Shown: piece by piece, positions 44,524-55,200 of the stretch | Position numbering within the stretch: the stretch's first letter is position 1 | Layout of the letters: every line of letters starts with the position of its first letter | From: UBA3700 sp964478025 | GTDB taxonomy: Bacteria > Bacillota > Clostridia > Christensenellales > UBA3700 | NCBI GenBank assembly: GCA_964478025.1 | Contig: CAYZGK010000004.1 | Location: 41,309-105,308, forward strand | Direction: 5' to 3' | DNA: 64,000 nucleotides | Translations under genes and position numbers: made by a program | Notes under the pieces: generated by a model | What the model was told of the DNA's origin: nothing | The model's database searches: none | Seen by the model: the letters and a program-made list of their open reading frames with translations, nothing else

Positions 44524-44619
44524 TTGAAATTTTCTTATAGATTTTGTTATAATCTTTCGCGTCAATGAGTAACAGAAATGTGTAAGTCCAATTGTGTGTT
44601 GGACTTGCACATTTTTTTA
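44524..44619 (+). promoter_or_regulatory. MATE gene promoter with leader peptide and attenuator-like terminator
   Basis: TTGAAA (44524-44529), 18-base spacer, TATAAT (44548-44553). Seven-codon frame MSNRNV-stop runs 44565-44585. Its last codons overlap the 5' arm of a 12-base terminator stem (44580-44591 with 44599-44610) followed by seven T, ahead of the AAAGGAG for the exporter. A ribosome on the leader would block the terminator. Confidence 0.55.
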
Positions 44620-44636
44620 TGTCAAAAGGAGAATTT

Positions 44637-46010
44637 ATGGAAGAAGTTAAGCAAAATAAAATGGCAACAGAACCGCCTAAAAAACTATTTTGGAAGATGG
44701 GACTTCCTATGATTGTATCAATGGTTTTACAGGCGCTTTATAATGTGGTTGATAGTGTATTTGTTGCGAATATGCAAGATAGTGGAGCTCTTGCAAATGA
44801 AGCATTAACATATGCATTTCCAATTCAAATTTTAATTATTGCAATAGGTGTTGGAACAGGCGTAGGACTTAATGCGATGCTTTCAAAAAAATTAGGAGAA
44901 GGAGACAAGGAAAAAGTTAACAAAATTGCGGGAAATGGAATTTTTTTAGCCCTTATTATTTATCTTGTATTTTTGATTTTTGGAATTTTTGGTTCAAAGT
45001 GGTTTATTTCACTTTTTACTAAAAATGAAGAAGTAATTAAAATGGGTACTGATTATTTGATGATTTGCAGTAGTCTTTCTCTTGGCTCAATTGGTTTTAC
45101 AATTTATGAAAGATTTTTACAAGCAACAGGTAAAACAATGTATTCAACAATTGCACAAATAGCTGGTGCTGTTATAAATATTGTATTTGATTATGTTTTT
45201 ATTTTCCCGTTAAATATGGGAGTTAGTGGGGCAGCGTGGGCGACTATTTTTGGACAATTTGTTTCATTATTTATAGCAATGATTTTACACTATACAATAA
45301 ACAAAGAAATAAGTGGTAACATAAAATATATAAAACCTGACAAAGGCATAATTAAAGGAATTTATTTAATTGGAATTTCTGCTGCAATTATGCAAGCACT
45401 TCTATCTGTTATGATGGCAGGAATGAACGCAATATTAGGTGCAGCAAACGTAAGTTCAACCATACTTGTGGGTTCATTTGGAATTTACTATAAAATCCAA
45501 CAAATAGCATTGTTTTCATGTTTTGGACTTTCAAACACTATAATTACAATTTTATCTTTTAATTTTGGAATGAAAGATAAACAAAGATCTATAGATTGCA
45601 TAAAGTATGGAATTATAGACACTTTAGTTATATCGCTTATTATAACTGTTTTATTTGAGATTATTGCAAATCCACTTTCAAAATTATTCGCTTTATCTGG
45701 TGGTTCATCTAGCGAACTTATTACAGTTTGTGAAAAGGCAACTAGAATTGCATCTATTGGCTATATATTTATGGGATTTAATGTTGCAGTTCAAGGAGTA
45801 TTGCAAGCTCTACGTTATGCTTTTAAACCATTTTTAACAGCACTATGTAGGCTTGTTGTATTTGTTTTCCCTGTAGCTTATTTATTTACGTTGACATCCA
45901 AAGTGGTAGATATTGTTTGGTGGACATTTCCTATAGCGGAAGTATTAACTGCAATAATTTCATTATTTATCTTAAAGGATGTAATGAAAAAGAAAATTTA
46001 TACTTTGTAA
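44637..46010 (+). CDS. MATE family efflux transporter
   Basis: A 457-residue inner-membrane exporter with 12 predicted helices in two six-helix halves, typical of the multidrug and toxin extrusion family driven by Na+ or H+. Seen: N-terminal PPKKLFWKMGLPMIVSMV, the VDSVFVAN element, an internal repeat around GFTIYERFLQATG, and the later FGLSNTIITILSFNFG. Substrate unknown; drugs or cationic compounds are likely. ATG 44637 follows AAAGGAG, and an upstream frame from 44592 lies in the terminator hairpin. Expression probably depends on the leader upstream. Confidence 0.93.
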   Translation: MEEVKQNKMATEPPKKLFWKMGLPMIVSMVLQALYNVVDSVFVANMQDSGALANEALTYAFPIQILIIAIGVGTGVGLNAMLSKKLGEGDKEKVNKIAGNGIFLALIIYLVFLIFGIFGSKWFISLFTKNEEVIKMGTDYLMICSSLSLGSIGFTIYERFLQATGKTMYSTIAQIAGAVINIVFDYVFIFPLNMGVSGAAWATIFGQFVSLFIAMILHYTINKEISGNIKYIKPDKGIIKGIYLIGISAAIMQALLSVMMAGMNAILGAANVSSTILVGSFGIYYKIQQIALFSCFGLSNTIITILSFNFGMKDKQRSIDCIKYGIIDTLVISLIITVLFEIIANPLSKLFALSGGSSSELITVCEKATRIASIGYIFMGFNVAVQGVLQALRYAFKPFLTALCRLVVFVFPVAYLFTLTSKVVDIVWWTFPIAEVLTAIISLFILKDVMKKKIYTL

Positions 46011-46117
46011 GACAAATAGTTGCTTTGTAATGGTGAATTTTGTAAGTGGATGCTTTTCTAAAAAATGGGTATTTTTATTTTTACTTTTTTGTTATAAAAT
46101 AAATTTAAGAGGTGTTT

Positions 46118-47014
46118 ATGAAAAAAGTAATTTTAAAATCAATTGATGGATATAATTTAAATCTACATATTTTTGAAGTTGAAAATCCAAAAGCATTTAT
46201 TCAAGTTGCTCATGGAATGGAAGAGCATCAAGAAAGATATGAATATTTTGCTCAAAAATTAAATGAAGCAGGCTATAGTGTAGTTACAGCTAATATGCGT
46301 GGCCATGGAGACGATGCTCCAACACTTGGATTTTTCTCAGAAAAAGAAGGTTATAAGTTCTTAGTTGAAGACCAAAAATTAATTACAAAATATATAAAGG
46401 AAACTTATAACGTAGACAAGGTTGTTTTATTTGCTCACTCAATGGGAACTATTATTTCAAGAAATGTTATGTTTACTTATACAAATAACTTTTCAAAGGT
46501 AATTTTATCTGGTTATCCATGTCCTCAGCCAGCAGCTGGTATGGGAATAGCACTTGCAAGTATAGTTAAATGTTTTAGAGGAGCTAAATATAAATCAGCA
46601 TTCCTTGAAAATCTTGCAATTGGTGGATATTCAAAAGCAATAAAAGATGCTAAAACTCCATTTGATTGGTTAAGTGAAAATGAGGAAAATGTAAAGACAT
46701 ACATGGAAGATAAATATTGTGGCCATGGCTTTACAGTTTCAGCGCTTATAGATTTATTTACTCTTGTTAAAAATATGGCAAACTATAAGAACTATACAGA
46801 TGTAAATGCAAATATGCCAATTTTACTTGTATCAGGTAAGGATGACCCATGTCCAGGCTATGAAAAGGGAAGAGCTAAATCTAAAGAGATATTAGAAAAA
46901 GCAGGATTTAAAGATATTTCAGTTATAACTTATGATCATATGAGACATGAAATGTTAAATGAATTAGATAAAGATAAAGTTATAAAAGATATTGTTGAAT
47001 TCTTAGACAAATAA
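46118..47014 (+). CDS. Alpha/beta hydrolase (serine aminopeptidase/lysophospholipase-like)
   Basis: A 298-residue alpha/beta hydrolase of the Hydrolase_4 (monoacylglycerol lipase-like) group. The nucleophile elbow is AHSMGT (Ser about 110), the acid lies in SGKDDPCPG and the His in DHMRHEM. HGMEEHQERYEYFA near residue 26 and NMRGHGDD near 60 are typical of this group. No signal peptide, so cytoplasmic. ATG 46118 follows AAGAGGTG; GTG at 46112 is inside the ribosome site. Likely cleaves an acyl ester such as monoglyceride or lysophospholipid, inferred from the family. Confidence 0.9.
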   Translation: MKKVILKSIDGYNLNLHIFEVENPKAFIQVAHGMEEHQERYEYFAQKLNEAGYSVVTANMRGHGDDAPTLGFFSEKEGYKFLVEDQKLITKYIKETYNVDKVVLFAHSMGTIISRNVMFTYTNNFSKVILSGYPCPQPAAGMGIALASIVKCFRGAKYKSAFLENLAIGGYSKAIKDAKTPFDWLSENEENVKTYMEDKYCGHGFTVSALIDLFTLVKNMANYKNYTDVNANMPILLVSGKDDPCPGYEKGRAKSKEILEKAGFKDISVITYDHMRHEMLNELDKDKVIKDIVEFLDK

Positions 47015-47025
47015 TAAATTTAATT

Positions 47026-47052
47026 AGGGTCCTAAAAATTAGGGCCCTTTTT
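47026..47052 (+). terminator. Intrinsic terminator after the hydrolase gene
   Basis: AGGGTCCTAA (47026-47035) pairs with TTAGGGCCCT (47039-47048), one wobble, then T residues. Confidence 0.85.
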
Positions 47053-47092
47053 GTGCCATAAACATATATTTAGTATTTTTATTACTCAAATT

Positions 47093-47145
47093 ACCACAAC
47101 ATATTGTGGTTTAACCTTGCAAATATTTTTTCAAAACATTATAAT
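47093..47145 (+). promoter_or_regulatory. Topoisomerase operon promoter with upstream inverted repeat
   Basis: TTGCAA (47117-47122), 17-base spacer, TATAAT (47140-47145). A perfect inverted repeat ACCACAA-CATA-TTGTGGT (47093-47110) ends 6 bases before the -35, a typical site for a regulator. A 35-base leader follows. Confidence 0.65.
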
Positions 47146-47186
47146 ATCATTGTTTATTGCGTAAAAATTCAATTAAAGGTTAAAAA

Positions 47187-49169
47187 ATGGCTGAATATAA
47201 TTCAAATGATCTTGAAGTATTAGAGGGTTTAGAGCCCGTTAGAGAAAGACCAGGAATGTACATAGGTACAACTGGTTCAAAGGGAATGCATCATCTTCTA
47301 TGGGAAATAGTAGATAATAGTATTGATGAAATTGCCAATGGTTTTGGTGATACAATCGAAATAGAAATTTTCGAAGACAATTCTATATCTGTTAAAGATA
47401 ATGGACGTGGAATTCCAGTAGATACTCATCCAAAGTATAAAGTTCCTGGTGTATATCTTGTTTTTACAAAGCTTCACGCAGGTGGTAAGTTTGGTAATAA
47501 AAACTATAGTTTCTCAGGTGGACTACACGGAGTTGGAGCATCTGTTGCAAATGCGCTTTCTGAATGGCTTTCTGTTGAGATATATAGAAATGGAAAGAAA
47601 TACAATGTAGATTTCCATTCAATAGAGGTTGATGGAAAGATAAAAAGTGGTGTAATTAACCATGAATTAACAGAAGAAGTATGTCAAGATAAAAAGATGA
47701 GAGGAACTAAGGTAACATTTAAGCCAGATCCTCGTGTATTTAAAAACGAATTATTTGATTTTGATGTAATTAAAAATAAGATAAAAGATTTAGCATTCTT
47801 AAATGCAGGATTAAAGATTTCTCTTACTGATCATAGAACGCTAACAGATTCAGGAAAACCTAAATCTAAGTCTTATTGTTATAAAGGTGGTATTTCAGAC
47901 TTTGTAACTTATTTAAATGAAGGAAAAACAGTTTTATATCCACAACCAATTTTAATTGAAAAGAAACAAGACAATTTCTATGTAAGCGTTGCTATGCAAT
48001 TAACTGACGGATATTCTGAAAATATATTTAGTTATGTAAATAATATTCCAACATCAGAAGGTGGTACTCATGAGGTTGGTTTTAAATCAGCTTTAACTAA
48101 AGCTTTAAATGATTTAGGAAGACAAAAAAATATTATTAAAGACAAACAAGAAAATTATTTAGGTGAAGACTTTAGAGAAGGATTAACTGCAGTTTTAACA
48201 ATAAAGATGCAAAATGTTCAATTTGAAGGACAAACTAAAACAAAACTTGGAAATCCAGAGGCTAGAACTTTAGTTGAAGGATTACTTACTGATGCAATTA
48301 AAGATTATCTAAATAATAAAGCAAAGAAAGAAGTTATTGATGCAATATTTAATAAAGCAGCACTTGCTTATAAGGCAAGAACAAAAGCATCAGAAGCTAA
48401 AAATATTGCAAGAGCAATTAGTAAAAATGGAAACTCATCATTAATTGGAAAACTAGCAGGATGTTCAGGCAAAAAGCCAGAACTTAATGAATTATTTATA
48501 GTTGAGGGAGATTCTGCGGGTGGTTCAGCAAAACAAGGAAGAGATCCTAAAATACAAGCTATCTTACCACTTAGAGGAAAACCAATAAATAGTGAGAAAA
48601 AGAGAATTGCAGATATTATTAAAAACGAAGAGTTGTTATCTTTAATAAATGCGTTAGGAACTTCGTTTGATGCAGATTTTAAGATTGAAAATTTAAAATA
48701 TCATAAGATAATAATCCTTGCCGATGCCGATCAAGATGGTGGTCATATAAGATCAATTTTATTAACATTCTTCTTTAGACACATGAGAGAATTAATAAAT
48801 AAGGGCCATATATACATTGGTATGCCACCACTTTACAGAATTACAGATAAAAAGCATGGAGTTCGTTATGCTTATGATAACAATGCGAGAGATGAGATAT
48901 TAAAAGATTTTAAATCTCCAAATGAATATAAAATTAATAGATATAAAGGTCTAGGAGAGATGAATCCTGAACAACTTTGGGAAACAACTATGGACCCAAT
49001 GAATCGTAGATTAACTAGAGTTACAATTGAAGATGCAGCAGAAGCTGACCATTTAGTTACAACACTTATGGGCGTTGAAGTTGCTCCAAGAAAGCAATAT
49101 ATATACGAGCATGCTGACTTTAATAAGTCTGATTCATTTAAAGATATTATAACTACTAAAAAGGATTAA
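47187..49169 (+). CDS. parE: DNA topoisomerase IV subunit B (ParE-like; GyrB possible)
   Basis: A 660-residue ATPase subunit of a type IIA topoisomerase. GHKL motifs: EIVDNSIDE (about 40-48), DNGRGIPV (71-78), SGGLHGVGASVANALS (112-127). The C-terminal Toprim part has EGDSAGGSA and ADADQDGGHI. The end RYKGLGEMNPEQLW is also typical. Length is close to Bacillus ParE (655), and no dnaN-recF cluster accompanies it as for chromosomal gyrB; the partner subunit lacks a GyrA box. I therefore favour ParE, but subunit type cannot be settled without trees. The subunit A gene follows after 2 bases. Confidence 0.8.
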   Translation: MAEYNSNDLEVLEGLEPVRERPGMYIGTTGSKGMHHLLWEIVDNSIDEIANGFGDTIEIEIFEDNSISVKDNGRGIPVDTHPKYKVPGVYLVFTKLHAGGKFGNKNYSFSGGLHGVGASVANALSEWLSVEIYRNGKKYNVDFHSIEVDGKIKSGVINHELTEEVCQDKKMRGTKVTFKPDPRVFKNELFDFDVIKNKIKDLAFLNAGLKISLTDHRTLTDSGKPKSKSYCYKGGISDFVTYLNEGKTVLYPQPILIEKKQDNFYVSVAMQLTDGYSENIFSYVNNIPTSEGGTHEVGFKSALTKALNDLGRQKNIIKDKQENYLGEDFREGLTAVLTIKMQNVQFEGQTKTKLGNPEARTLVEGLLTDAIKDYLNNKAKKEVIDAIFNKAALAYKARTKASEAKNIARAISKNGNSSLIGKLAGCSGKKPELNELFIVEGDSAGGSAKQGRDPKIQAILPLRGKPINSEKKRIADIIKNEELLSLINALGTSFDADFKIENLKYHKIIILADADQDGGHIRSILLTFFFRHMRELINKGHIYIGMPPLYRITDKKHGVRYAYDNNARDEILKDFKSPNEYKINRYKGLGEMNPEQLWETTMDPMNRRLTRVTIEDAAEADHLVTTLMGVEVAPRKQYIYEHADFNKSDSFKDIITTKKD

Positions 49170-49171
49170 TT

Positions 49172-51640
49172 ATGGCAAAGAAAAAGAAAGAAGAAGTAGA
49201 ACAAGTAGTAGATAGATCAGAATTATATGAATGTACTGTAGAAAAAGTACTTCATGATTCTATGATTCCATATTCTGAGCATGTAATCATGGAAAGAGCT
49301 TTGCCAAGAGTTGAGGATGGATTAAAACCAGTTCAAAGAAGAGTTCTATATACTATGCATATGCTAGGTATAACTCATGATAAAGACTTTGTAAAAAGTG
49401 CAAGAGTAGTTGGAGATTGTTTAGGTAAATACCACCCACATGGTGACTCATCAGTTTATGATGCAATGGTTAGACTTGCACAAGACTTTAATATAAGAAT
49501 ACCTCTTGTTGAAGGTCAAGGAAACTATGGCTCGCTTGATGGCGATGGAGCAGCTGCTATGCGTTATACTGAGGCAAGATTAGCTCCTATTGCTGAAAAA
49601 ATGCTTGAAGATTTGGATAAAGATACAGTAAAAATGGTATTAAACTTTGATGATTCAAGAGAAGAGCCAGATTTACTTCCAGGTAAATTTCCTAACTTAT
49701 TTGTAAATGGTTCTACTGGTATTGCAGTAGGTGTTTCAACAAATATTCCTACACATAATTTAGGAGAAATGATAGACGCTATTGCTGCCTATATAGATAA
49801 TCCAAAAATCACTTTAGATGAATTAATGCAATATGTGCCAGCACCAGATTTTCCAACTGGAGCTTCAATAATTTATACAGAAGGTATAAAAGAAGCTTAC
49901 GAAACAGGTAAAGGGAAAATTGTAATGAGAGCTAAAACCCATATTGAAAAAGAGGGCGAGAGAGAAAACATTATAGTTACAGAGATTCCTTATCAAGTTA
50001 ATAAAGCTGATTTACTTGTTCGTATAAATGAATTAAGAGAAACAAAGAAAGATTTATATGGCGATATAACAGATATAAATGATGAATCAAATAGAAAGGG
50101 TATTCGTTGTGTTATAAAGCTTAGAAAGGGCGCAAACTCAAAGAGAATTTTAGCAGGCTTATATAAATCAACAGAACTTGAGACAGCATTTAACGCTAAT
50201 ATGCTTGCTATCTCTAAAGGTAAGCCAGAGCAAATAACACTTCCTGGCTATATTGAAGAATATGTTGAATTCCAAAGAGAAGTTTTATATAGAAAGAGTC
50301 AATATGATTTAACAGTAAATACAAATAGAGCGCATATACTTGAAGGATTATTAATTGCTGTTAATAACATAAGACGTGTTGTAGATATAGTTTTAGAGTC
50401 TCCAACATATGCTGAAAGTAAGCAAAAATTAATAGCAGAGTTTAATCTTACTGATGTTCAAGCAACAGCAGTTTTAGATATTCCATTAAAGAGATTAAAT
50501 AGACTTGATGTTACTTCTATGCAAAATGAACTTGCAGAGAAAAAGAAAAAGATTGCAGAACTTGAATCACTTCTTGCTTCTAAGAAAAAGCAATTAAATA
50601 TAGTAAAGAAAGAATTACTTGAAGTAAAAGAAAAGTATGCAACACCTCGTTTAACAGAGATAATAAGACCAGATAACACTACAATTGTTGCTCAAGAAAT
50701 TATTGAGCCTGTAAGCGTTAGCGGATATCTACTTTTATCTCATAATGGAACGCTTAGATTTATAAATGAAAAATCTTATAATGCAGCTTCAAAGAATATT
50801 GTAAATTGTAGCGCAAATGAACTTGTAAAAATTGCTAAGAAGGTTGATTCAAAGACAAACATTATAGCATTTACAAAGAAAGGATTAGCAGTTGTCTTTA
50901 CTCCTGATATGATACAAGACGATAAGTGGAAATCTAGAGGTACTCAAGTAAATAAATTAGGTAAAGTTGATTCAGATGATTCTATAGTTTCAATTATGAC
51001 TGAGAAAGATTTGAAGGATAAATCTTTATACTTCATGACAAAAGATGGAATGATTAAAAAGTCTGCAGCCTCTGAGTATTCTATGGATAAAAAGGCTACA
51101 TATCCAAGTATTGTGCTAAAGGACGAGGATGATTTAGTTATAAATGTTCAAGTTGTAGATCCAGAGTGTGAGTTTGTTGTATTTGTTACCGAAATGGGTA
51201 ATGTACTTCAAGCATATTCTAATGATATTCCAGAACAAGGAAGAAGATCATCTGGCGTTAAGGGTATAAAACTTGTAGATAAAGATTCAGTTAGATTTGC
51301 AACTCAAAATAATGCTGAAGGTGAACTTGTTTGCGTGCTTGCTTCTGGATTTAGTAAACGTGTAATTTTAGCAACTATTGATCCAAAGAATAGATATGGA
51401 AAGGGCGTAACTTTATGCGATGTTAAAAAGCCAAAAGAAATTGCATATATAGATTTAGTTAAAGAGCCTTTTGATTTTGCAATTTATTTTGCAGATGGTG
51501 AACTTATTGCTGTAAATACAGAAGATATTGACATAGAGCAAAGAACTTCAAAAGGAAAGAATATTTTAAAGAAGCTAGGTCCAAAAGGAAAGTTTGAATC
51601 TATGATTTATTCAGTAGCTTCACATAATTTAATAAAGTAG
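49172..51640 (+). CDS. parC: DNA topoisomerase IV subunit A (ParC-like; GyrA possible)
   Basis: An 822-residue DNA-cleaving subunit. The catalytic Tyr lies in AAAMRYTEARLAPIA (about 117-131), the quinolone-pocket region is GKYHPHGDSSVYDAM (about 88-102), PNLFVNGSTGIAVG follows. A coiled-coil part lies at about 445-480. The C-terminal beta-propeller region (about 505-820) shows no QRRGGKG GyrA box; only EQGRRSSGVKG is present, which favours topoisomerase IV. Length fits ParC (about 800). The flavin reductase gene begins 7 bases downstream. Confidence 0.82.
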   Translation: MAKKKKEEVEQVVDRSELYECTVEKVLHDSMIPYSEHVIMERALPRVEDGLKPVQRRVLYTMHMLGITHDKDFVKSARVVGDCLGKYHPHGDSSVYDAMVRLAQDFNIRIPLVEGQGNYGSLDGDGAAAMRYTEARLAPIAEKMLEDLDKDTVKMVLNFDDSREEPDLLPGKFPNLFVNGSTGIAVGVSTNIPTHNLGEMIDAIAAYIDNPKITLDELMQYVPAPDFPTGASIIYTEGIKEAYETGKGKIVMRAKTHIEKEGERENIIVTEIPYQVNKADLLVRINELRETKKDLYGDITDINDESNRKGIRCVIKLRKGANSKRILAGLYKSTELETAFNANMLAISKGKPEQITLPGYIEEYVEFQREVLYRKSQYDLTVNTNRAHILEGLLIAVNNIRRVVDIVLESPTYAESKQKLIAEFNLTDVQATAVLDIPLKRLNRLDVTSMQNELAEKKKKIAELESLLASKKKQLNIVKKELLEVKEKYATPRLTEIIRPDNTTIVAQEIIEPVSVSGYLLLSHNGTLRFINEKSYNAASKNIVNCSANELVKIAKKVDSKTNIIAFTKKGLAVVFTPDMIQDDKWKSRGTQVNKLGKVDSDDSIVSIMTEKDLKDKSLYFMTKDGMIKKSAASEYSMDKKATYPSIVLKDEDDLVINVQVVDPECEFVVFVTEMGNVLQAYSNDIPEQGRRSSGVKGIKLVDKDSVRFATQNNAEGELVCVLASGFSKRVILATIDPKNRYGKGVTLCDVKKPKEIAYIDLVKEPFDFAIYFADGELIAVNTEDIDIEQRTSKGKNILKKLGPKGKFESMIYSVASHNLIK

Positions 51641-51647
51641 GTAATTT

Positions 51648-52214
51648 ATGAGAAAGAACTTAGGTCCAAAAACAATAATGTATCCAATGCCTGTTTTAAT
51701 TATTGCGACATATAATGAAGATGGCAGTGTTGATGCTATGAATGCTGCATGGGGCGGAATTGAAACAGATGAAAGAATTGGAATATGTGTTTCTGAATCA
51801 CATAAGACAATGGAAAACATAAAGAGAAATAAAAGTTTTACCGTATCTTTTGGTATTGAGAAATATGCTAAAGAGTGCGATTACTTAGGATTAGTTTCTG
51901 GGAATAAGGTTAAAGACAAATTTGAAAAAACTGGATTTACAACACAAAAGAGCGAGTTTGTAAATGCGCCTATTATAAATGAGTTAATGCTAACACTTGA
52001 GTGTAATATGGTATCTTATGATAGTGATTCTTGCCATTTAGTTGGAGATATTGTAAATATAAGTGCAGATGAATCTATCTTAGATAAAGATGGTAAAATT
52101 AATATAAAGGATTTAGGAATAATAACATACGATCCTGATACTCATGACTATATCAAACTTGGAGAAGTTGTAGGCAAAGCTTTTTCTATTGGAAAGCCAT
52201 TAACTAAAAAATAA
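51648..52214 (+). CDS. Flavin reductase-like protein (FMN-binding split barrel)
   Basis: A 188-residue protein of the flavin reductase-like/FMN-binding split-barrel family. Seen: a start with MYPMPVLIIATYNEDGSVDAMNAAWGG, ICVSESHKTMENIKRN, FTVSFGIE, and the CNMVSYDSDSCHLVGDIV segment, the usual pattern of the family's second half. It would bind FMN and either reduce flavin or act as an accessory oxidoreductase in the cytoplasm. Its position in the topoisomerase run, 7 bases after parC, suggests co-transcription without an obvious functional link. Confidence 0.9.
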   Translation: MRKNLGPKTIMYPMPVLIIATYNEDGSVDAMNAAWGGIETDERIGICVSESHKTMENIKRNKSFTVSFGIEKYAKECDYLGLVSGNKVKDKFEKTGFTTQKSEFVNAPIINELMLTLECNMVSYDSDSCHLVGDIVNISADESILDKDGKINIKDLGIITYDPDTHDYIKLGEVVGKAFSIGKPLTKK

Positions 52215-52231
52215 ATATTTATTAAACATTG

Positions 52232-52261
52232 TTAAAACATTGTTTTATATGCTAATATAAT
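52232..52261 (+). promoter_or_regulatory. purL promoter, predicted leaderless start
   Basis: TATAAT (52256-52261) is exactly six bases before the purL ATG; TTAAAA (52232-52237) is a weak -35 with an 18-base spacer. No Shine-Dalgarno lies in between. Confidence 0.55.
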
Positions 52262-52267
52262 TTAAGT

Positions 52268-55200
52268 ATGATAAGACGAATATTTGTAGAAAAAAAGACA
52301 GCTTTTGATGATAAAGCTTATACATTAAAAGAAGAATTAGAAAAAACATTTTTAGTTGAAATTGAAGACCTAAGAATCTTTTATAGATATGATATAGAAA
52401 ACTTATCTGAATACGCTTTTAATAAATCTAAAGATATAATTTTTTATGAGCCATCACTTGAAGATTGTTTTGTAAAGTTTCCAGGTAGAGGTTATAGAAG
52501 TTTCGTTGTTGAAAATATAAATTCAAATTCAGATTCAAAAGCATTAAATATAAAGAATTGTTTAAATCTTATGTTTATAGATGAGCAGCCACTTGTAAAG
52601 ACGGCTGTTGTATATTCTATATCAGGCGTTAATGATTCAGAATTTGATAAAATCAAGAATTATATAATAAATCCATTATCTGAAAAAGAAGGGGCTATAG
52701 ATGAGCCAGATACGCTTATAGAGAAAGTTGAAAAGCATGTAGATGTAACTTATCCTGGCTTTATAAAATACAAAAGTGAAGAATTAAAAGATTTTTATGA
52801 TAAAAATGAAATGGTTATTTCTTTTAAAGATTTGCTTTTAATTCAAGACTATTTTAAGAGTATAAATAGAAATCCAACAGAAACAGAACTTAAATTAATT
52901 GAAACTTTGTGGTCAGATCATTGTAAGCATACAACCATAAATACTAATTTGAGAAATTTAAAGATAAATTCGGATAATCCACATATAGAAAAGGCAAGTA
53001 AGCTTTATGATAAATTATTTAAAGAAATCTATGGTGAAGATTCTAAAAAGAAAAGAACTTTATTAGATATAGGAACTATAGGTCTTAAAAAGCAATTAAA
53101 GAGTGGTAAAGCTAAAAATATAGTAGATACACTTGAGAAAAATGCCTGTGCAATTGATGTTGATGTAGATGTAGATGGAAAAAATGAAAAATGGGTTGTA
53201 ATGTTTAATAATAAAACATGTAATACGCCAACTGAAATAGAGCCATTTGGTGGAGCATCAACAGGCCTTGCAGCAGCAATGCTTGACCCATTATCTGGAA
53301 GGTCATATGCATATCAAGCGATGCGTATATCAGGGGCTGCTGATCCAAGACAAAAAGTAACAAAAATTGAAGATAAAATTGCACCATATTATTTATCTAC
53401 AAAATCTATAAATGGTCATGCAACATATGGAAGCCAAGTTGGTATTCCAACGGGCCTTGCGCATGAGATATATCATGAAGGATATAGAGCAAAAAGACTA
53501 GAGGCTGACTTTGTAATTGGTGCTGTTAAAAAAGAAAATATAATTAGTGAAGATGTAAAAGAAGGCGATTTAATATTTATTATTGGCGCAAAAACAACAA
53601 GAGTTGGAACAGGTGCTGCCTCAGCTGCCTCTAAGAAAACTCGAGATAAGAAATCTAGTTATTTTGAAGGTGGAAATCCAATAATAGGAAGGTCGCTTTT
53701 GCGTTTATTTAAAAATCCTGAAGTTACAAAGATTATAAAGAAATGTAATGATGTATCAACTGGTGGTCTTGCTGTTTCACTTCTTGAGATGGCTAAAAAC
53801 TTTGATGTTAATCTAAATTTAGTACCAGCAGGAGAAGAAGGACTAACAGGAACAGAAATTGCAATTTCTGAAACTCAAAATAGATTAATTGTAACTGTTG
53901 AAGATAAAAACGCTGAATTATTTAAAAAGCTTGCAAATGATGAAAATCTAAATGCTGTTAAAATTGCTACAATAACAAACTCTGGCTTAGTTAGAATGTT
54001 CTACAATGGTGATACTGTTGTAAACTTAACAAGAGAGTTTATTGATTTATATGGTGAAAATACTGTTCAAGATGTAGTCATAAATGAAAATAAATCAAAG
54101 TATATGAACACTCCAAGTTCATTTAGTAGTGAACTTTGCAAGGAAGGAAAATATAAGGAAGCATTATTTGCTGAACTTGGAAGATTAAATGTATGCTCTC
54201 AAAAAGGTTTAGCTGAGGTATGTGATTCAACTATAAACTCAAGTTCAGTCTTTATGCCATATGGTGGAAAGTTTGGTCAAACTCCATCGCTTGTTATGGC
54301 TTCTAAAATTCCAGTTGAGGGAATTACTGACACAGCAACAGTTGCTTCATTTGGTTGTTACCCATTATTGTCTTCAAACTCACCATTTGTTGGCTCGATT
54401 TATTCAATTGTTACATCGCTTTCAAAACAAGTTGCAGCAGGTGTTAAACTTGGCAATATAAAGTTATCACTTCAAGAATATTTTAAACAACTTGGAAATG
54501 ATGAAAATCGTTGGGGAGAGCCAGTATCTGCGCTACTTGGTGCACTATATACACAAATGAATTTAGGTGTTTCAGTTATTGGTGAGAGAGATAGTATGAA
54601 TGGAAGCTTTGAAAAATTAGATGTACCACCAACAATTATTTCATTTGCGTGCGGTGTTTCAAAAGCTTCTAAATTAATTTCAAATTGCTTTATAGATAAA
54701 GTTCCACAAAAGAATATTTATCAATTACATTTAAAGAAGGACGAATTTTCAGTTCCAGATTTTGATTATATTCAAAAAGCATATCTTGCCATGAGTGGGG
54801 CAATAGATAGAGGCGAGGTTGTAGCATGTTCTGTTGTAGAAGAAGGTGGAGCAATTTCAGCCGCATTTAAAGCTTGCATGGGAAATAGAATTGGAACAAC
54901 ATGGGAAAACATCGGAAACGATGTCTTTGAGCCTCAATTTGGTGATTTTGTATTCCAAACAGGAGAAGATATATCTGCATTTAATGGACTTGATGTAAAG
55001 TTAATTGCAAAGATAAATGGAACTAGAACATCATCTATAAATGGAGAAGAGTTTAAGTTTGGCGATGCATTTGATGCATTTGTTGAGCCTCTATCTAGCG
55101 TATTTCCTATTTCGATGAAAATGGAAGATGAGCATATCTCAAGTTTGATTTATTGTATAAAGAATCAAGGACCACTTAATTTAGAAATAGCAAAACCAAA

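Noticed and set aside
47187..51640. Chromosomal gyrB-gyrA near the origin
   Set aside because: No dnaA, dnaN or recF genes are nearby and the subunit A has no GyrA box, so topoisomerase IV is preferred.
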